A stretch of 64,000 nt of DNA from Bacillus sp. HNG (GTDB lineage: Bacteria > Bacillota > Bacilli > Bacillales > Bacillaceae_L), in the NCBI RefSeq assembly GCF_003400205.1, contig NZ_QUQV01000005.1, positions 1 to 64,000 of the forward strand. The letters are read 5' to 3'. Position numbers and translations under genes: made by a program. This document shows, in pieces, positions 8,154-15,931 of this stretch; the first letter of the stretch is position 1; the number at the start of each line of letters is the position of its first letter. Below the pieces are notes generated by a model that saw only the letters and a list, made by a program, of their open reading frames with translations, was not told where the DNA came from and made no database searches.

Positions 8154-8948
8154 TTATACCCAATGATCTGGTCTTTTTAAGTAGTCAGGTATTTTTGTAT
8201 GAGCATTTCCTTTTGCTGAATTTAATTGTGATTGTGTTAGAAAAAGTGCACCTGTTAAGTTCGCATTGCTTAAGTCCACATCTCTGAGATCTGCCCCAAT
8301 AAAATCCGCTTTTCTTAAATCTGCATGACTTAAATCAGCTGCAATCATCAGTGTTCCCCGAAAACTAAACCCTTGTAAATCTGCACCTTTTAGATTTGCT
8401 CCAACGTAATCTAGTCTCTTGTTTCTTTTTTTACGTTGGCCGTTGCGGTAAACCTCACTAGTTTTCAATAATAACTGATTAACCTTACTCCTATGTACAC
8501 CCATATCTAATTCTAAAATTTCTTCAGGCGCTCTTTCTGTTAGTATCAACGTTTCTTTATACATGTCTTGAAGACTTGAATGAAATGAATGTGTTTCCTT
8601 AAGTCTGAGAGCTTGTTCAAGATACCAAAGCATTTCATGAAGCTGTTGAACGAGTGGAAATACCGCAAACATTTCGGTAGCATGCTCTGAATTATTTCTC
8701 CAATCATGCCCGTTATAGATCACCTGTGATACATGTTGTCCTGCTCCAAAACACTCATAGGAAACACATCCACGAAACCCTTTTTCCCTCAATTGATCAT
8801 GTATCTTACAGCGATTATCGGAACATAAATTTCGGCAGGGCTCTCCACCGTCTTTACTAAATGGAAAATCTGCTGATTTCGCAAAAGGTAAAGCTACACA
8901 ACATAGACCGAAACAATTCGTACAATCTGACATTAAATAATCATTCAT
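8154..8948 (-). CDS. Cys-cluster plus pentapeptide-repeat protein
   Basis: A 264-residue protein of two parts. The first 60 residues carry a Cys-rich cluster: CTNCFGLCC, then further Cys in EPCRNLCSDNRCKIH and GCVSYECFG. This resembles YkgJ-type Fe/Zn-binding clusters. The C-terminal part (about 185-245) is a run of pentapeptide repeats (ADLSHADLRKADFIGADLRD and following), which fold as a right-handed beta helix. The middle is helical. The start at 8948 follows GGAAGTGTGAT. The function of the combination is unknown. Confidence 0.75.
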   Translation of the reverse strand: MNDYLMSDCTNCFGLCCVALPFAKSADFPFSKDGGEPCRNLCSDNRCKIHDQLREKGFRGCVSYECFGAGQHVSQVIYNGHDWRNNSEHATEMFAVFPLVQQLHEMLWYLEQALRLKETHSFHSSLQDMYKETLILTERAPEEILELDMGVHRSKVNQLLLKTSEVYRNGQRKKRNKRLDYVGANLKGADLQGFSFRGTLMIAADLSHADLRKADFIGADLRDVDLSNANLTGALFLTQSQLNSAKGNAHTKIPDYLKRPDHWV

Positions 8949-9045
8949 TCTATCACACTTCCACATACAGATTCATTTATATCAAGTATAAATGAAAGGT
9001 GATTCATTGAATACAGTTAAATTGTTAGTTTTATCCAGTTTTAGT

Positions 9046-9076
9046 TTGGGTCAATGTACCTGTCCCCTTGTCCCAT
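9046..9076. repeat. REP-like element R4
   Basis: TTTGGGTCAATGTACCTGTCCCC retains the GGGTCA box and the right half (GTACCTGTCCCC) of the R3 palindrome. The left half is degenerate. Confidence 0.6.
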
Positions 9077-9126
9077 CGATAAAAGGGATTGGGTGTTTAT
9101 AACACGAACTCCCTTTGTTAAGGATT

Positions 9127-10344
9127 TTACTTTTGCGAAAAAAAGGTTGGAGCAGAATCCACATTTTTAAGCCAGATTTGCTCTTGGCCATTTACACCAT
9201 TTTTCACCCATACATCCCCTGTATTTTGTTCTGCCACCTTGCGAAACCAAGATAGGTAAGAGTCAACCACTTGAGGATTTTCATCAAGTTCGTTCTCCTT
9301 AGGAAAAGAAATTTGCTCCTGCTCTCCTGTTTTTATATTAATCGCATAAAGTGAAGTGAACATTGTTGGCACAGGTCCTTCTTTCCACTCCTTATTTTCT
9401 TTCGCACGATTCACTATCACCACATCTTTGGAGAACCATTCCAAATCAAGATCTACAAATCCTTTAGGCGTGTACTCCTTCTGCTGTTTCATAATGGGGA
9501 TATCGGCAACTTTCATTTTTTTGTTCTCAACAAAAAATCTTCCTTCCCCTGAAATATAGGCTAATCGATCACTTGTTGGAGCCCACTTAAACCAATCATT
9601 AAACCCCAACATTTTTCCTACTGCCTGAAACTGTTCTCCTTTTGATGATAGGACACATAATGTGTTGCTATCCATGGACCAGGAAGCTGTAGGTATCAAT
9701 AAAAAACTTACCCATTTTCCATCTGAACTCCATTTAAAATAATCAGCATCAATCCCAAACAATTCAGGTTCTTTCGTTTGAATCGTATATAAATGCTTCA
9801 TTTTTTCTTTCGCAAGATTTGCATCTACTGGAATTCTAAAAAGTGGGATAGGGCTCCACCCTGTAGGAAGCAAATTAGATTGTGAAGAAACGATAAATTC
9901 TTTCCCATTAGGGAACCACTCAAAACCGCCAACTCCTAGTGAGACATTTTCAAATCCTTGCGGGCGACCATTTTTCATTTTGGTGACATTTAAAAGCCCG
10001 TGATCAGTGTAAGCCAGCTGATTTTTTATTGGGGACCATTTAAAATCAGATGTCACCACCCTTAAGTAAGGTTGGTAAATCTCGTTTTCCTTTGTATCGT
10101 AAATGTATAAATCCGATTTTTCTCCCTTTTCATCACCATCAATAAACCCAATAAAACGACCATCATATGACCACTTTGGAGAATACACGTACCGGTCCTT
10201 TGTGATTTGGATTTCTTGATTGCCTGTTTTGATCCACAACTGATGATCACGGATAAATGCAGCTGTTAGTGGAGCTTCTGCATTTGCTATCATTGAAAAA
10301 TGACAAAAGATGAGAGTTAGTAGTATCAATAGTCGAATTCCCAA
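9127..10344 (-). CDS. secreted TolB-like beta-propeller protein
   Basis: About 405 residues with an N-terminal signal peptide (hydrophobic stretch ending ANAEA) and repeated propeller blades of the W-S-x-D-G type (PKWSYDGRFIGFI, FKWSPIKNQLAYT, FKWSSDGKWVSFL, FKWAPTSDRLAYI). This is the TolB/WD40-like fold, probably exported and facing the cell wall. No catalytic residues are evident. Two TTG starts are possible; the one at 10344 lies seven bases after GGAGGG, while the one at 10350 is almost touching it. Confidence 0.75.
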   Translation of the reverse strand: MGIRLLILLTLIFCHFSMIANAEAPLTAAFIRDHQLWIKTGNQEIQITKDRYVYSPKWSYDGRFIGFIDGDEKGEKSDLYIYDTKENEIYQPYLRVVTSDFKWSPIKNQLAYTDHGLLNVTKMKNGRPQGFENVSLGVGGFEWFPNGKEFIVSSQSNLLPTGWSPIPLFRIPVDANLAKEKMKHLYTIQTKEPELFGIDADYFKWSSDGKWVSFLLIPTASWSMDSNTLCVLSSKGEQFQAVGKMLGFNDWFKWAPTSDRLAYISGEGRFFVENKKMKVADIPIMKQQKEYTPKGFVDLDLEWFSKDVVIVNRAKENKEWKEGPVPTMFTSLYAINIKTGEQEQISFPKENELDENPQVVDSYLSWFRKVAEQNTGDVWVKNGVNGQEQIWLKNVDSAPTFFSQK

Positions 10345-10431
10345 ATTCAATCCCTCCTACTACTAGATTCACCAAGTTATGAGTAGGAATGCTAAGGGAT
10401 TATCTGGGAACTAAAGGGGTGTGAAAAAACC

Positions 10432-10458
10432 AAAAAATGGACTGCTACTGCAGTCCAT
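10432..10458 (-). terminator. rho-independent terminator of the DUF4901-like gene
   Basis: Minus strand ATGGACTG, loop CAGTAG, CAGTCCAT, then TTTTTT. It lies just after the stop at 10475. Confidence 0.85.
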
Positions 10459-10474
10459 CTCCCACACTATCCAA

Positions 10475-11965
10475 TTATTTTAAAAATGTCGCATCTCCCA
10501 CATCAACATACATCGCCTTACCGGTAACCGCGTCAATAGCTCTGACACTCCCTACTGTATCAGGAAATTCTGGAACATAAGCAAGTGTATAAATGGACGT
10601 CCCCTCTTCATAGTATTCACGAATGAACATTAGCTCCATTTTCACATGCTTTTTATAGATATCTTTTGCTTCACTTTTAGAAATAACGGCTTTCGTAGGT
10701 AGCTTGGCATAGTGCTCATCTGGTGGAAGGTCTAAGCTCAAATGTGTTATTTTTCCCGAGTACTTCCCTACTGAAAGAAGTGACACATGCTGATCAACAA
10801 GAATTCCTTGATGCTGCAAATGGAAATAAAACGTGTAACTATCTTCTTGTTCTACAAAATCTTCTTCCCATTCATTTTCGTCAAAATTATCCTCATCAAA
10901 TTCTTCGATGAATTCATGGTCTTCAAAATCTTCTTCTTCGAACTCATCGAAATTGTACTCCAAATCTTCATTCTCATATTCAGGAACCTCTAAGCGGAAC
11001 CTTTCATGCGTGTCGGGAATAAGCTTGAACATAACGTCTAGCGCCCTCTCCCTTGCAGTTTTTAACCCCATTTCCACTCCATCATTTTTATGCTCCTCAC
11101 CACTTAAAACCTCTAGAAGCAGATTTGTTTTTTCATCAAAACAAAGCTTCATAACATGGTCATCGGTATCTTCTATATTAAAGGAATATTCGGCAACCTT
11201 CTTAAGCGTAGACCAGATTTCAATACGCCTACCTTCCGCTACTTGTTTATCCAAAAGCTTGAATTCAGCCGTTACACCCACTAATTCATATATGGGTTGA
11301 ATCGGAGTATCTCTTTTTTGGATTCCCGATTCCAGGTCATGTCCTTCATGAATACTCGACGTGTCAGAGCCATCAATAGGAATATCCATCACTTGTTCAA
11401 TCACGCTATAAGCCAGATGGTACTGGTTATCTCCATTTTTATACACTTCCTGATCAAATTGCTGAATTTTCAACTCAAAGTCTAATCCTTCGATGTATGT
11501 TTCCAAAGCCTCCTCTTCCGAAACAACGAAATCCGTATAACGAACCTCGTATTCTTCGTCTGCACAATAAAAGCTTGAGATTTTTCCGGAAGTCGAAACG
11601 GACACTGTAAAACCCGTACTATGCAAAAACTTACCGTATTTTCCATCCCTTTTTTCATAGGTAATCATATACGGATTATCTAGATCCAAGATTCCCGAGA
11701 GTTCATATTCCTTCTGACCTGGATAGAAGGTATCAACGAATTTTTGCGCATTCGCTGCCATTTGTTCTTTTGAATGATTACCCTCAGGCGCATCTCCGAT
11801 TAACGAAAACCCTAAAAGTTCCCCATTTTCATTTAATGAATAACTTCCGAATCGTTCATCTGTTCCTACTTCAAAAATGTCAAAACAATCTTCATCAAAA
11901 TCCGAAGCTTTTTCATATGCTTTTACGGGTAAAAAAGGCTTTAACTTCTCAAAGACTTTGCTCAT
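10475..11965 (-). CDS. YcdB/YcdC-repeat (DUF4901-like) protein with acidic insert
   Basis: A 496-residue cytoplasmic protein without signal peptide or membrane segments. Repeated blocks such as VSEEEALETYIEGLDFELKI and ISKSEAKDIYKKHVKMELMF, each followed by Y-x-L-A-Y-type strands, resemble the YcdB/YcdC repeated domain of bacilli. Between repeats lies a strongly acidic segment (about 345-395), with runs of Glu, Asp and Phe/Tyr and almost no Lys or Arg. No enzymatic motif is visible. Two adjacent ATGs are possible; the second is better spaced from GGGGGA. Family assignment is tentative. Confidence 0.6.
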   Translation of the reverse strand: MSKVFEKLKPFLPVKAYEKASDFDEDCFDIFEVGTDERFGSYSLNENGELLGFSLIGDAPEGNHSKEQMAANAQKFVDTFYPGQKEYELSGILDLDNPYMITYEKRDGKYGKFLHSTGFTVSVSTSGKISSFYCADEEYEVRYTDFVVSEEEALETYIEGLDFELKIQQFDQEVYKNGDNQYHLAYSVIEQVMDIPIDGSDTSSIHEGHDLESGIQKRDTPIQPIYELVGVTAEFKLLDKQVAEGRRIEIWSTLKKVAEYSFNIEDTDDHVMKLCFDEKTNLLLEVLSGEEHKNDGVEMGLKTARERALDVMFKLIPDTHERFRLEVPEYENEDLEYNFDEFEEEDFEDHEFIEEFDEDNFDENEWEEDFVEQEDSYTFYFHLQHQGILVDQHVSLLSVGKYSGKITHLSLDLPPDEHYAKLPTKAVISKSEAKDIYKKHVKMELMFIREYYEEGTSIYTLAYVPEFPDTVGSVRAIDAVTGKAMYVDVGDATFLK

Positions 11966-12022
11966 CATTGTCCCCCATAATTTTCATAATATTGATATTG
12001 TAGCATTTTCATAGCCTTTTAA

Positions 12023-12041
12023 AATATGTATTTTACATATT
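12023..12041. promoter_or_regulatory. inverted repeat in divergent promoter region
   Basis: AATATGTA-TTT-TACATATT, 8-bp perfect arms with a 3-bp centre. It lies between the divergent DUF4901-like and nuclease genes. The arms contain ATGTA/TACAT, common in repressor operators of bacilli. No regulator is adjacent, so this is only a candidate. Confidence 0.35.
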
Positions 12042-12148
12042 ACTTCCAGCCTGTTACTATGGAATCATTTTTAACAAAATCACTTGAAATTATTGTGGGA
12101 TTAAATATGATTGATTAGTACTATTGATAAGTTAGTAAAGGAGAAAAA

Positions 12149-12838
12149 ATGAAGAATGTATTAAAAACAACATTGCTATTACTTTGTATCACATTTCTTT
12201 CAGCTTGTGCGGAATCCGTTGATGTAAAAGGAATTCAGGAACTGGCTGACAAAGTGGAACAAGCAAGCGAAATCGTTGGTTCCCAGGAACTAGAACAAAT
12301 AAGTGATGCGGTTGGAAATGCTGCTGAATTCGCTGGAGAAATTGAAAACCTTACTGAGGTGCTCACACAGTTACCCGATGAGGTGAATGAAGATAAAATT
12401 GTAACCGCACAAATTGAATCTTGTTATGACGGTGATACTTGTAAAGCGTTTGTGAACGGACAAAAAGAATCACTTCGTTTTTTATTAGTAGATTCTAGCG
12501 AAATCAAAGGTGGGCCAATGCCGTATGCAGAAGAAGCCCGGGACTTTTTAAATGAATTGGTAAAAGGAAAAGAAATTGTTCTTGAGTTAGGCAAAGGCGA
12601 TAGTCGCGATAAGTATGATCGCCTGCTCGTATATGGGTTCCTTCCCTCTGGTGAGAACATTCAGGAAATAATGCTTGAAGAAGGTCTACTAACAGTCAGG
12701 TACATCTACGAAGATCAAAAATATCTAGATGACTATAGGGCCGCAATGGAGCAAGCAAAAGCGTCCAAGACTGGGATTTGGTCAATTCCAGGATATGCGG
12801 GCTATGACCGACCGTATAATATGGATGCCATACAGTAA
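12149..12838 (+). CDS. thermonuclease-family (SNase-like) lipoprotein
   Basis: A 229-residue lipoprotein: signal peptide with lipobox LSAC (Cys about 20), a helical linker (about 25-85) and a staphylococcal-nuclease domain (about 88-220). Residues matching the SNase active site are present: Asp in YDGDTCK, Arg, Asp and Glu in LRFLLVDSSE, and Arg in DKYDRLLVYG. It should therefore be a Ca-dependent nuclease tethered outside the membrane, cutting DNA or RNA. Monocistronic with its own terminator. Confidence 0.9.
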   Translation: MKNVLKTTLLLLCITFLSACAESVDVKGIQELADKVEQASEIVGSQELEQISDAVGNAAEFAGEIENLTEVLTQLPDEVNEDKIVTAQIESCYDGDTCKAFVNGQKESLRFLLVDSSEIKGGPMPYAEEARDFLNELVKGKEIVLELGKGDSRDKYDRLLVYGFLPSGENIQEIMLEEGLLTVRYIYEDQKYLDDYRAAMEQAKASKTGIWSIPGYAGYDRPYNMDAIQ

Positions 12839-12868
12839 AGGATAAGGTTTCTCCCTTATCCTTTTTTG
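12839..12868 (+). terminator. rho-independent terminator of the nuclease gene
   Basis: AGGATAAGG, loop TTTCTC, CCTTATCCT, then a T-run, starting directly after the stop codon. Confidence 0.9.
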
Positions 12869-12961
12869 CATCATATAAATTCTTAATAAAGAACACCCAA
12901 AGAATAATCCCCTGAAAAAGGAATATATTTTACTAGAAATAGAACTTAAGGAGTGAATGAT

Positions 12962-13264
12962 TTGGCGAAAATGATCATCATGTATGAGGAACCAAAGGAC
13001 AAGGAGGCTTTTGACAAACATTATTATAATGTTCATGTTCCATTAGGTCGTAGAATCCCAAACATTATAAAAGATTCCGTTCATCGTGTAGTTGATTCTC
13101 AAAATACGGATTTAAACCTATATCTAATAACTGTTTTAGAGTTTGAGAATATAGAAAAACTAACTGAAGCCTTTTCAAGCCCAGAAGCAAGAGAAGCGGA
13201 AGCAGACGGTCCAAATCTATTCCAATACTTAAATAAGCCACCGATAATAACGATTGTGGAATAG
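12962..13264 (+). CDS. EthD-domain (dimeric alpha-beta barrel) protein
   Basis: A 100-residue protein of the EthD family in the ferredoxin-like dimeric barrel superfamily. The sequence begins MAKMIIMYEEPKDKEAFDKH, followed by YNVHVPLGRRIP with the conserved HxP typical of EthD. Members often accompany degradative oxygenases, but the role here is unknown. The TTG at 12962 sits eight bases after AAGGAG; an in-frame GTG at 12953 overlaps the ribosome binding site and is rejected. Confidence 0.75.
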   Translation: MAKMIIMYEEPKDKEAFDKHYYNVHVPLGRRIPNIIKDSVHRVVDSQNTDLNLYLITVLEFENIEKLTEAFSSPEAREAEADGPNLFQYLNKPPIITIVE

Positions 13265-13304
13265 CTATTTTAAAAATTATTGCCTCGTTCTGTAGCAAGT
13301 TTAT

Positions 13305-13325
13305 GACCCACTTTATGTTGGGCTC
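13305..13325. repeat. REP-like fragment R5
   Basis: GACCCACTTTATGTTGGGCT shares the CCACTTTAYGTTG centre and flanking GGGTC/GACCC arms with the hairpin at 6521-6541. It lies between convergent genes. Confidence 0.45.
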
Positions 13326-13393
13326 ACACGACAATTAGCGGACATAACCATTATTTAACCATATATAACTATTATTCTCTAATCTTTTGTACA

Positions 13394-13423
13394 GAAAAGC
13401 CTCCAAACCAAAATGTTTGGAGG
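13394..13423 (-). terminator. rho-independent terminator of the scoAB operon
   Basis: Minus strand CCTCCAAAC, a 6-base loop, GTTTGGAGG, then CTTTTCT. It lies 14 bases beyond the scoB stop. Confidence 0.8.
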
Positions 13424-13436
13424 TTTCACCTTCAAA

Positions 13437-14096
13437 TCAATAAGCTTCAATCTTCACGTCTTCAGAAACATTCAATTCCGCTTCAGTTGATTCAACTACA
13501 TCTTGAATATTATATCCTTTAGCCACCTCAACTAATTTCAACCCATTCTCCGTTACATCGATAACAGCTCTGTCCGTAATAATTCGATCGACTACATTTT
13601 GACCCGTGAGTGGAAGGCTACATTTTTTAAGAATCTTTGGCTGTCCATGCTTATTCACATGTTCCATGATGACAATCGTCTTTTTCGCACCGTGAACTAA
13701 ATCCATCGCACCGCCCATACCTTTAATCATCTTTCCCGGAATCATCCAGTTGGCCAAATCACCATTCTCAGCTACTTCCATCCCGCCTAAAATGGCAATG
13801 TCGATATGTCCTCCGCGAATCATCGCAAAGGATTCGGCACTACTAAAAAAGCTTGCACCTGTCATCGCTGTGACTGTCTCTTTACCGGCATTAATCAAGT
13901 CGGGGTCGACCTCTTCTTTCGTAGGATATGGACCAATTCCCAATAAACCATTTTCCGATTGTAAAACCACATGTTTATTGTCAGAAATATAATTTGCTAC
14001 CATCGTCGGCATTCCAATTCCCAGATTCACATAACTACCGTCTTGAATTTCCTGCTCTGCCCTTTGTGCAATTTGCACTCTCACGTTATTTGACAT
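13437..14096 (-). CDS. scoB: 3-oxoacid CoA-transferase subunit B
   Basis: A 219-residue beta subunit of the class I CoA-transferases. It has the LGIGMP start motif and the [10 protein letters not shown] segment with the catalytic Glu that forms the CoA thioester. Length fits B. subtilis ScoB (216 aa). With ScoA it transfers CoA from succinyl-CoA to acetoacetate, or in the AtoDA relatives from acetyl-CoA, for ketone-body or short-chain acid use. The ATG follows GGGAGG. Thirteen bases separate it from scoA, so the two are one operon. Confidence 0.9.
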   Translation of the reverse strand: MSNNVRVQIAQRAEQEIQDGSYVNLGIGMPTMVANYISDNKHVVLQSENGLLGIGPYPTKEEVDPDLINAGKETVTAMTGASFFSSAESFAMIRGGHIDIAILGGMEVAENGDLANWMIPGKMIKGMGGAMDLVHGAKKTIVIMEHVNKHGQPKILKKCSLPLTGQNVVDRIITDRAVIDVTENGLKLVEVAKGYNIQDVVESTEAELNVSEDVKIEAY

Positions 14097-14109
14097 TGTT
14101 ATACCTCCC

Positions 14110-14799
14110 TTAATCTCTAACAGTCAGACGTTCAATTCGCTTTTCATGCTTCCCTACAATCAGTCCTTGAACATAGATACTTGGTGTGTGAATTTCATTT
14201 GGATCCAGTTCGCCAACCTCAACAATTTCTTCTACCTCGGCAATGGTGACCTTCCCCGCAGCTGCCATCATAGGATTAAAGTTTTGTGCTGTTTTACGAT
14301 AAACTAAATTTCCTAGTTTATCTGCTTTCCATGCCTTTACTAGACTAAAATCCGCTGTTAATCCTTCTTCCAGTAAATATTCTTTTCCGTTAAACTCTCT
14401 TGTTTCGCGTCCTTCTGCAATTGGAGTTCCTACTCCTGCTGGCGTGTAGAATGCAGGAATCCCCGCACCACCTGCACGAATTTTCTCCGCTAGAGATCCT
14501 TGTGGTACGAGTTGAACCTCTAATTCTCCGCTTAAAACCTGTCTTTCAAACTCTTTGTTTTCCCCTACATATGAGGAGATCATTTTTTTGATTTGCTTAT
14601 TTTGCAGAAGGATCCCAAGCCCCCAATCATCCACTCCACAGTTATTGGAAATAACAGTTAAGTCTTTTACGTTTGTTTTACGAATGCCAAGTATTAGATT
14701 TTCTGGAATTCCAACAAGACCGAATCCACCTACCATCAGTGTCATTCCATCTTTGATACCGCTTACAGCTTCTTCAAAGCTAGTATAGATTGTTTTCAT
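14110..14799 (-). CDS. scoA: 3-oxoacid CoA-transferase subunit A
   Basis: A 229-residue alpha subunit of a class I CoA-transferase. The [13 protein letters not shown] and [11 protein letters not shown] motifs and the [15 protein letters not shown] loop are characteristic. It pairs with scoB downstream. The ATG is preceded by CAGGAGGGG. The operon is divergent from a LysR-type regulator, the likely activator. The acid specificity (acetoacetate or another) cannot be told from sequence. Confidence 0.9.
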   Translation of the reverse strand: MKTIYTSFEEAVSGIKDGMTLMVGGFGLVGIPENLILGIRKTNVKDLTVISNNCGVDDWGLGILLQNKQIKKMISSYVGENKEFERQVLSGELEVQLVPQGSLAEKIRAGGAGIPAFYTPAGVGTPIAEGRETREFNGKEYLLEEGLTADFSLVKAWKADKLGNLVYRKTAQNFNPMMAAAGKVTIAEVEEIVEVGELDPNEIHTPSIYVQGLIVGKHEKRIERLTVRD

Positions 14800-14918
14800 T
14801 TTCTACCCCTCCTGTTATATAAAAATGAGACAATTTGTCCTTTAGCTTTATTCGTTTCTAAATTTTCATTATCTTCTAAATAAAATTTTACAACAGTCCG
14901 ATTTATCCGTAAAATGAA

Positions 14919-14939
14919 TAATAAGAATAAACTTTATTA
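14919..14939. promoter_or_regulatory. candidate LysR binding site
   Basis: TAATAA-N9-TTATTA lies in the divergent region between scoA and the LysR gene, 25 bases before the regulator's ATG. Size and dyad symmetry fit a LysR T-N11-A type box. In AT-rich DNA such dyads can arise by chance. Confidence 0.35.
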
Positions 14940-14963
14940 CGAATTGGAATATAAGGAGGACCA

Positions 14964-15854
14964 ATGGAATTAAAAGATTTACGCTACTTTATGGAAGTTG
15001 TCGATTACGGAAGTTTTACCAAAGCAGCGGTTAACACCTATATTTCGCAACCTACCCTGAGTAAATCCGTCAAAAAATTAGAAACGGATCTTAAGGTTGA
15101 ACTATTCGAACGCTCAACCAGAAAACTGATATTAACGGATGCCGGTGAAATTGTGTATAAGCAAGCATCTAAAATCCTAGGTGCCACCCATGAACTTCAT
15201 ACCTTATTAGATGATTTAATGAACCTGCCAACTGGAAATATTAAAATAGGGATCCCTCCCTTAATTGGCACTCTTTTCTTTCCAACGATTGCACAAAAAT
15301 TTGGCATGCAGCATTCTCAGGTATCGTTAGAATTAATCGAACTTGGAGCAAAACGGATTGAACATTTAGTCGATGAGGGGCAAGTTGATGTGGGCATTGT
15401 CGTAAACCCAACAGATCACAATAAATTTATGGTTCACCCATTCATCAAGGAAGAATTTACACTTTTCACTCATCCCACACATTTATTATCAAATGAGAAA
15501 ACTGTTAAACTAGAACAACTTGAAAATGAATCTTTTATTCTCTTTAATCAAGAATTCGCCTTACATAACTTGATTATTCAACATTGTCAACACGCCGGAT
15601 TTTCTCCTAAAATCGCTTATGTAAGTTCACAATGGGACTTGATTACTGAATTGGTTATTGCCCAACTCGGGATTACTCTTCTACCAAAATCCATTTATTC
15701 TAAAATGGATGACACTAAAATCAACATGATTCCACTTGAATCTCCTCCGATGTGGGAGCTCGTTGTCATTACTAAAAAAGACAGGTACCGATCCTTTGCG
15801 GTCAGGGCTTTACTGCAATTTCTTGGTGAGGAATTTCATGAGATTGGTTACTGA
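14964..15854 (+). CDS. LysR family transcriptional regulator
   Basis: A 296-residue LysR protein. The N-terminal winged helix-turn-helix (about 1-60) reads SFTKAAVNTYISQPTLSKSVKKLE, and a periplasmic-binding-like effector domain spans about 90-290. The ATG follows AAGGAGGA. It is divergent from scoAB, the usual arrangement for a LysR activator and its target, so control of CoA-transferase expression is likely. The effector is unknown. Confidence 0.9.
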   Translation: MELKDLRYFMEVVDYGSFTKAAVNTYISQPTLSKSVKKLETDLKVELFERSTRKLILTDAGEIVYKQASKILGATHELHTLLDDLMNLPTGNIKIGIPPLIGTLFFPTIAQKFGMQHSQVSLELIELGAKRIEHLVDEGQVDVGIVVNPTDHNKFMVHPFIKEEFTLFTHPTHLLSNEKTVKLEQLENESFILFNQEFALHNLIIQHCQHAGFSPKIAYVSSQWDLITELVIAQLGITLLPKSIYSKMDDTKINMIPLESPPMWELVVITKKDRYRSFAVRALLQFLGEEFHEIGY

Positions 15855-15880
15855 GGTTAAAAATTTTATTTTCAAAAAAC

Positions 15881-15924
15881 AAAGAACCTACAACCATCAC
15901 TATTTTAGTGTTTGTAGGTTCTTT
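15881..15924. terminator. bidirectional terminator
   Basis: A 13-bp perfect stem AAAGAACCTACAA / TTGTAGGTTCTTT with an inner CACTA/TAGTG pair. It serves the convergent LysR and adenine deaminase genes. Confidence 0.85.
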
Positions 15925-15931
15925 ATTAATA

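Noticed and set aside
10908-11300. Plus-strand Ser-rich frame opposite the acidic protein
   Set aside because: Antisense mirror of the Glu/Asp codons in the DUF4901-like gene; it has no ribosome binding site and is compositional.
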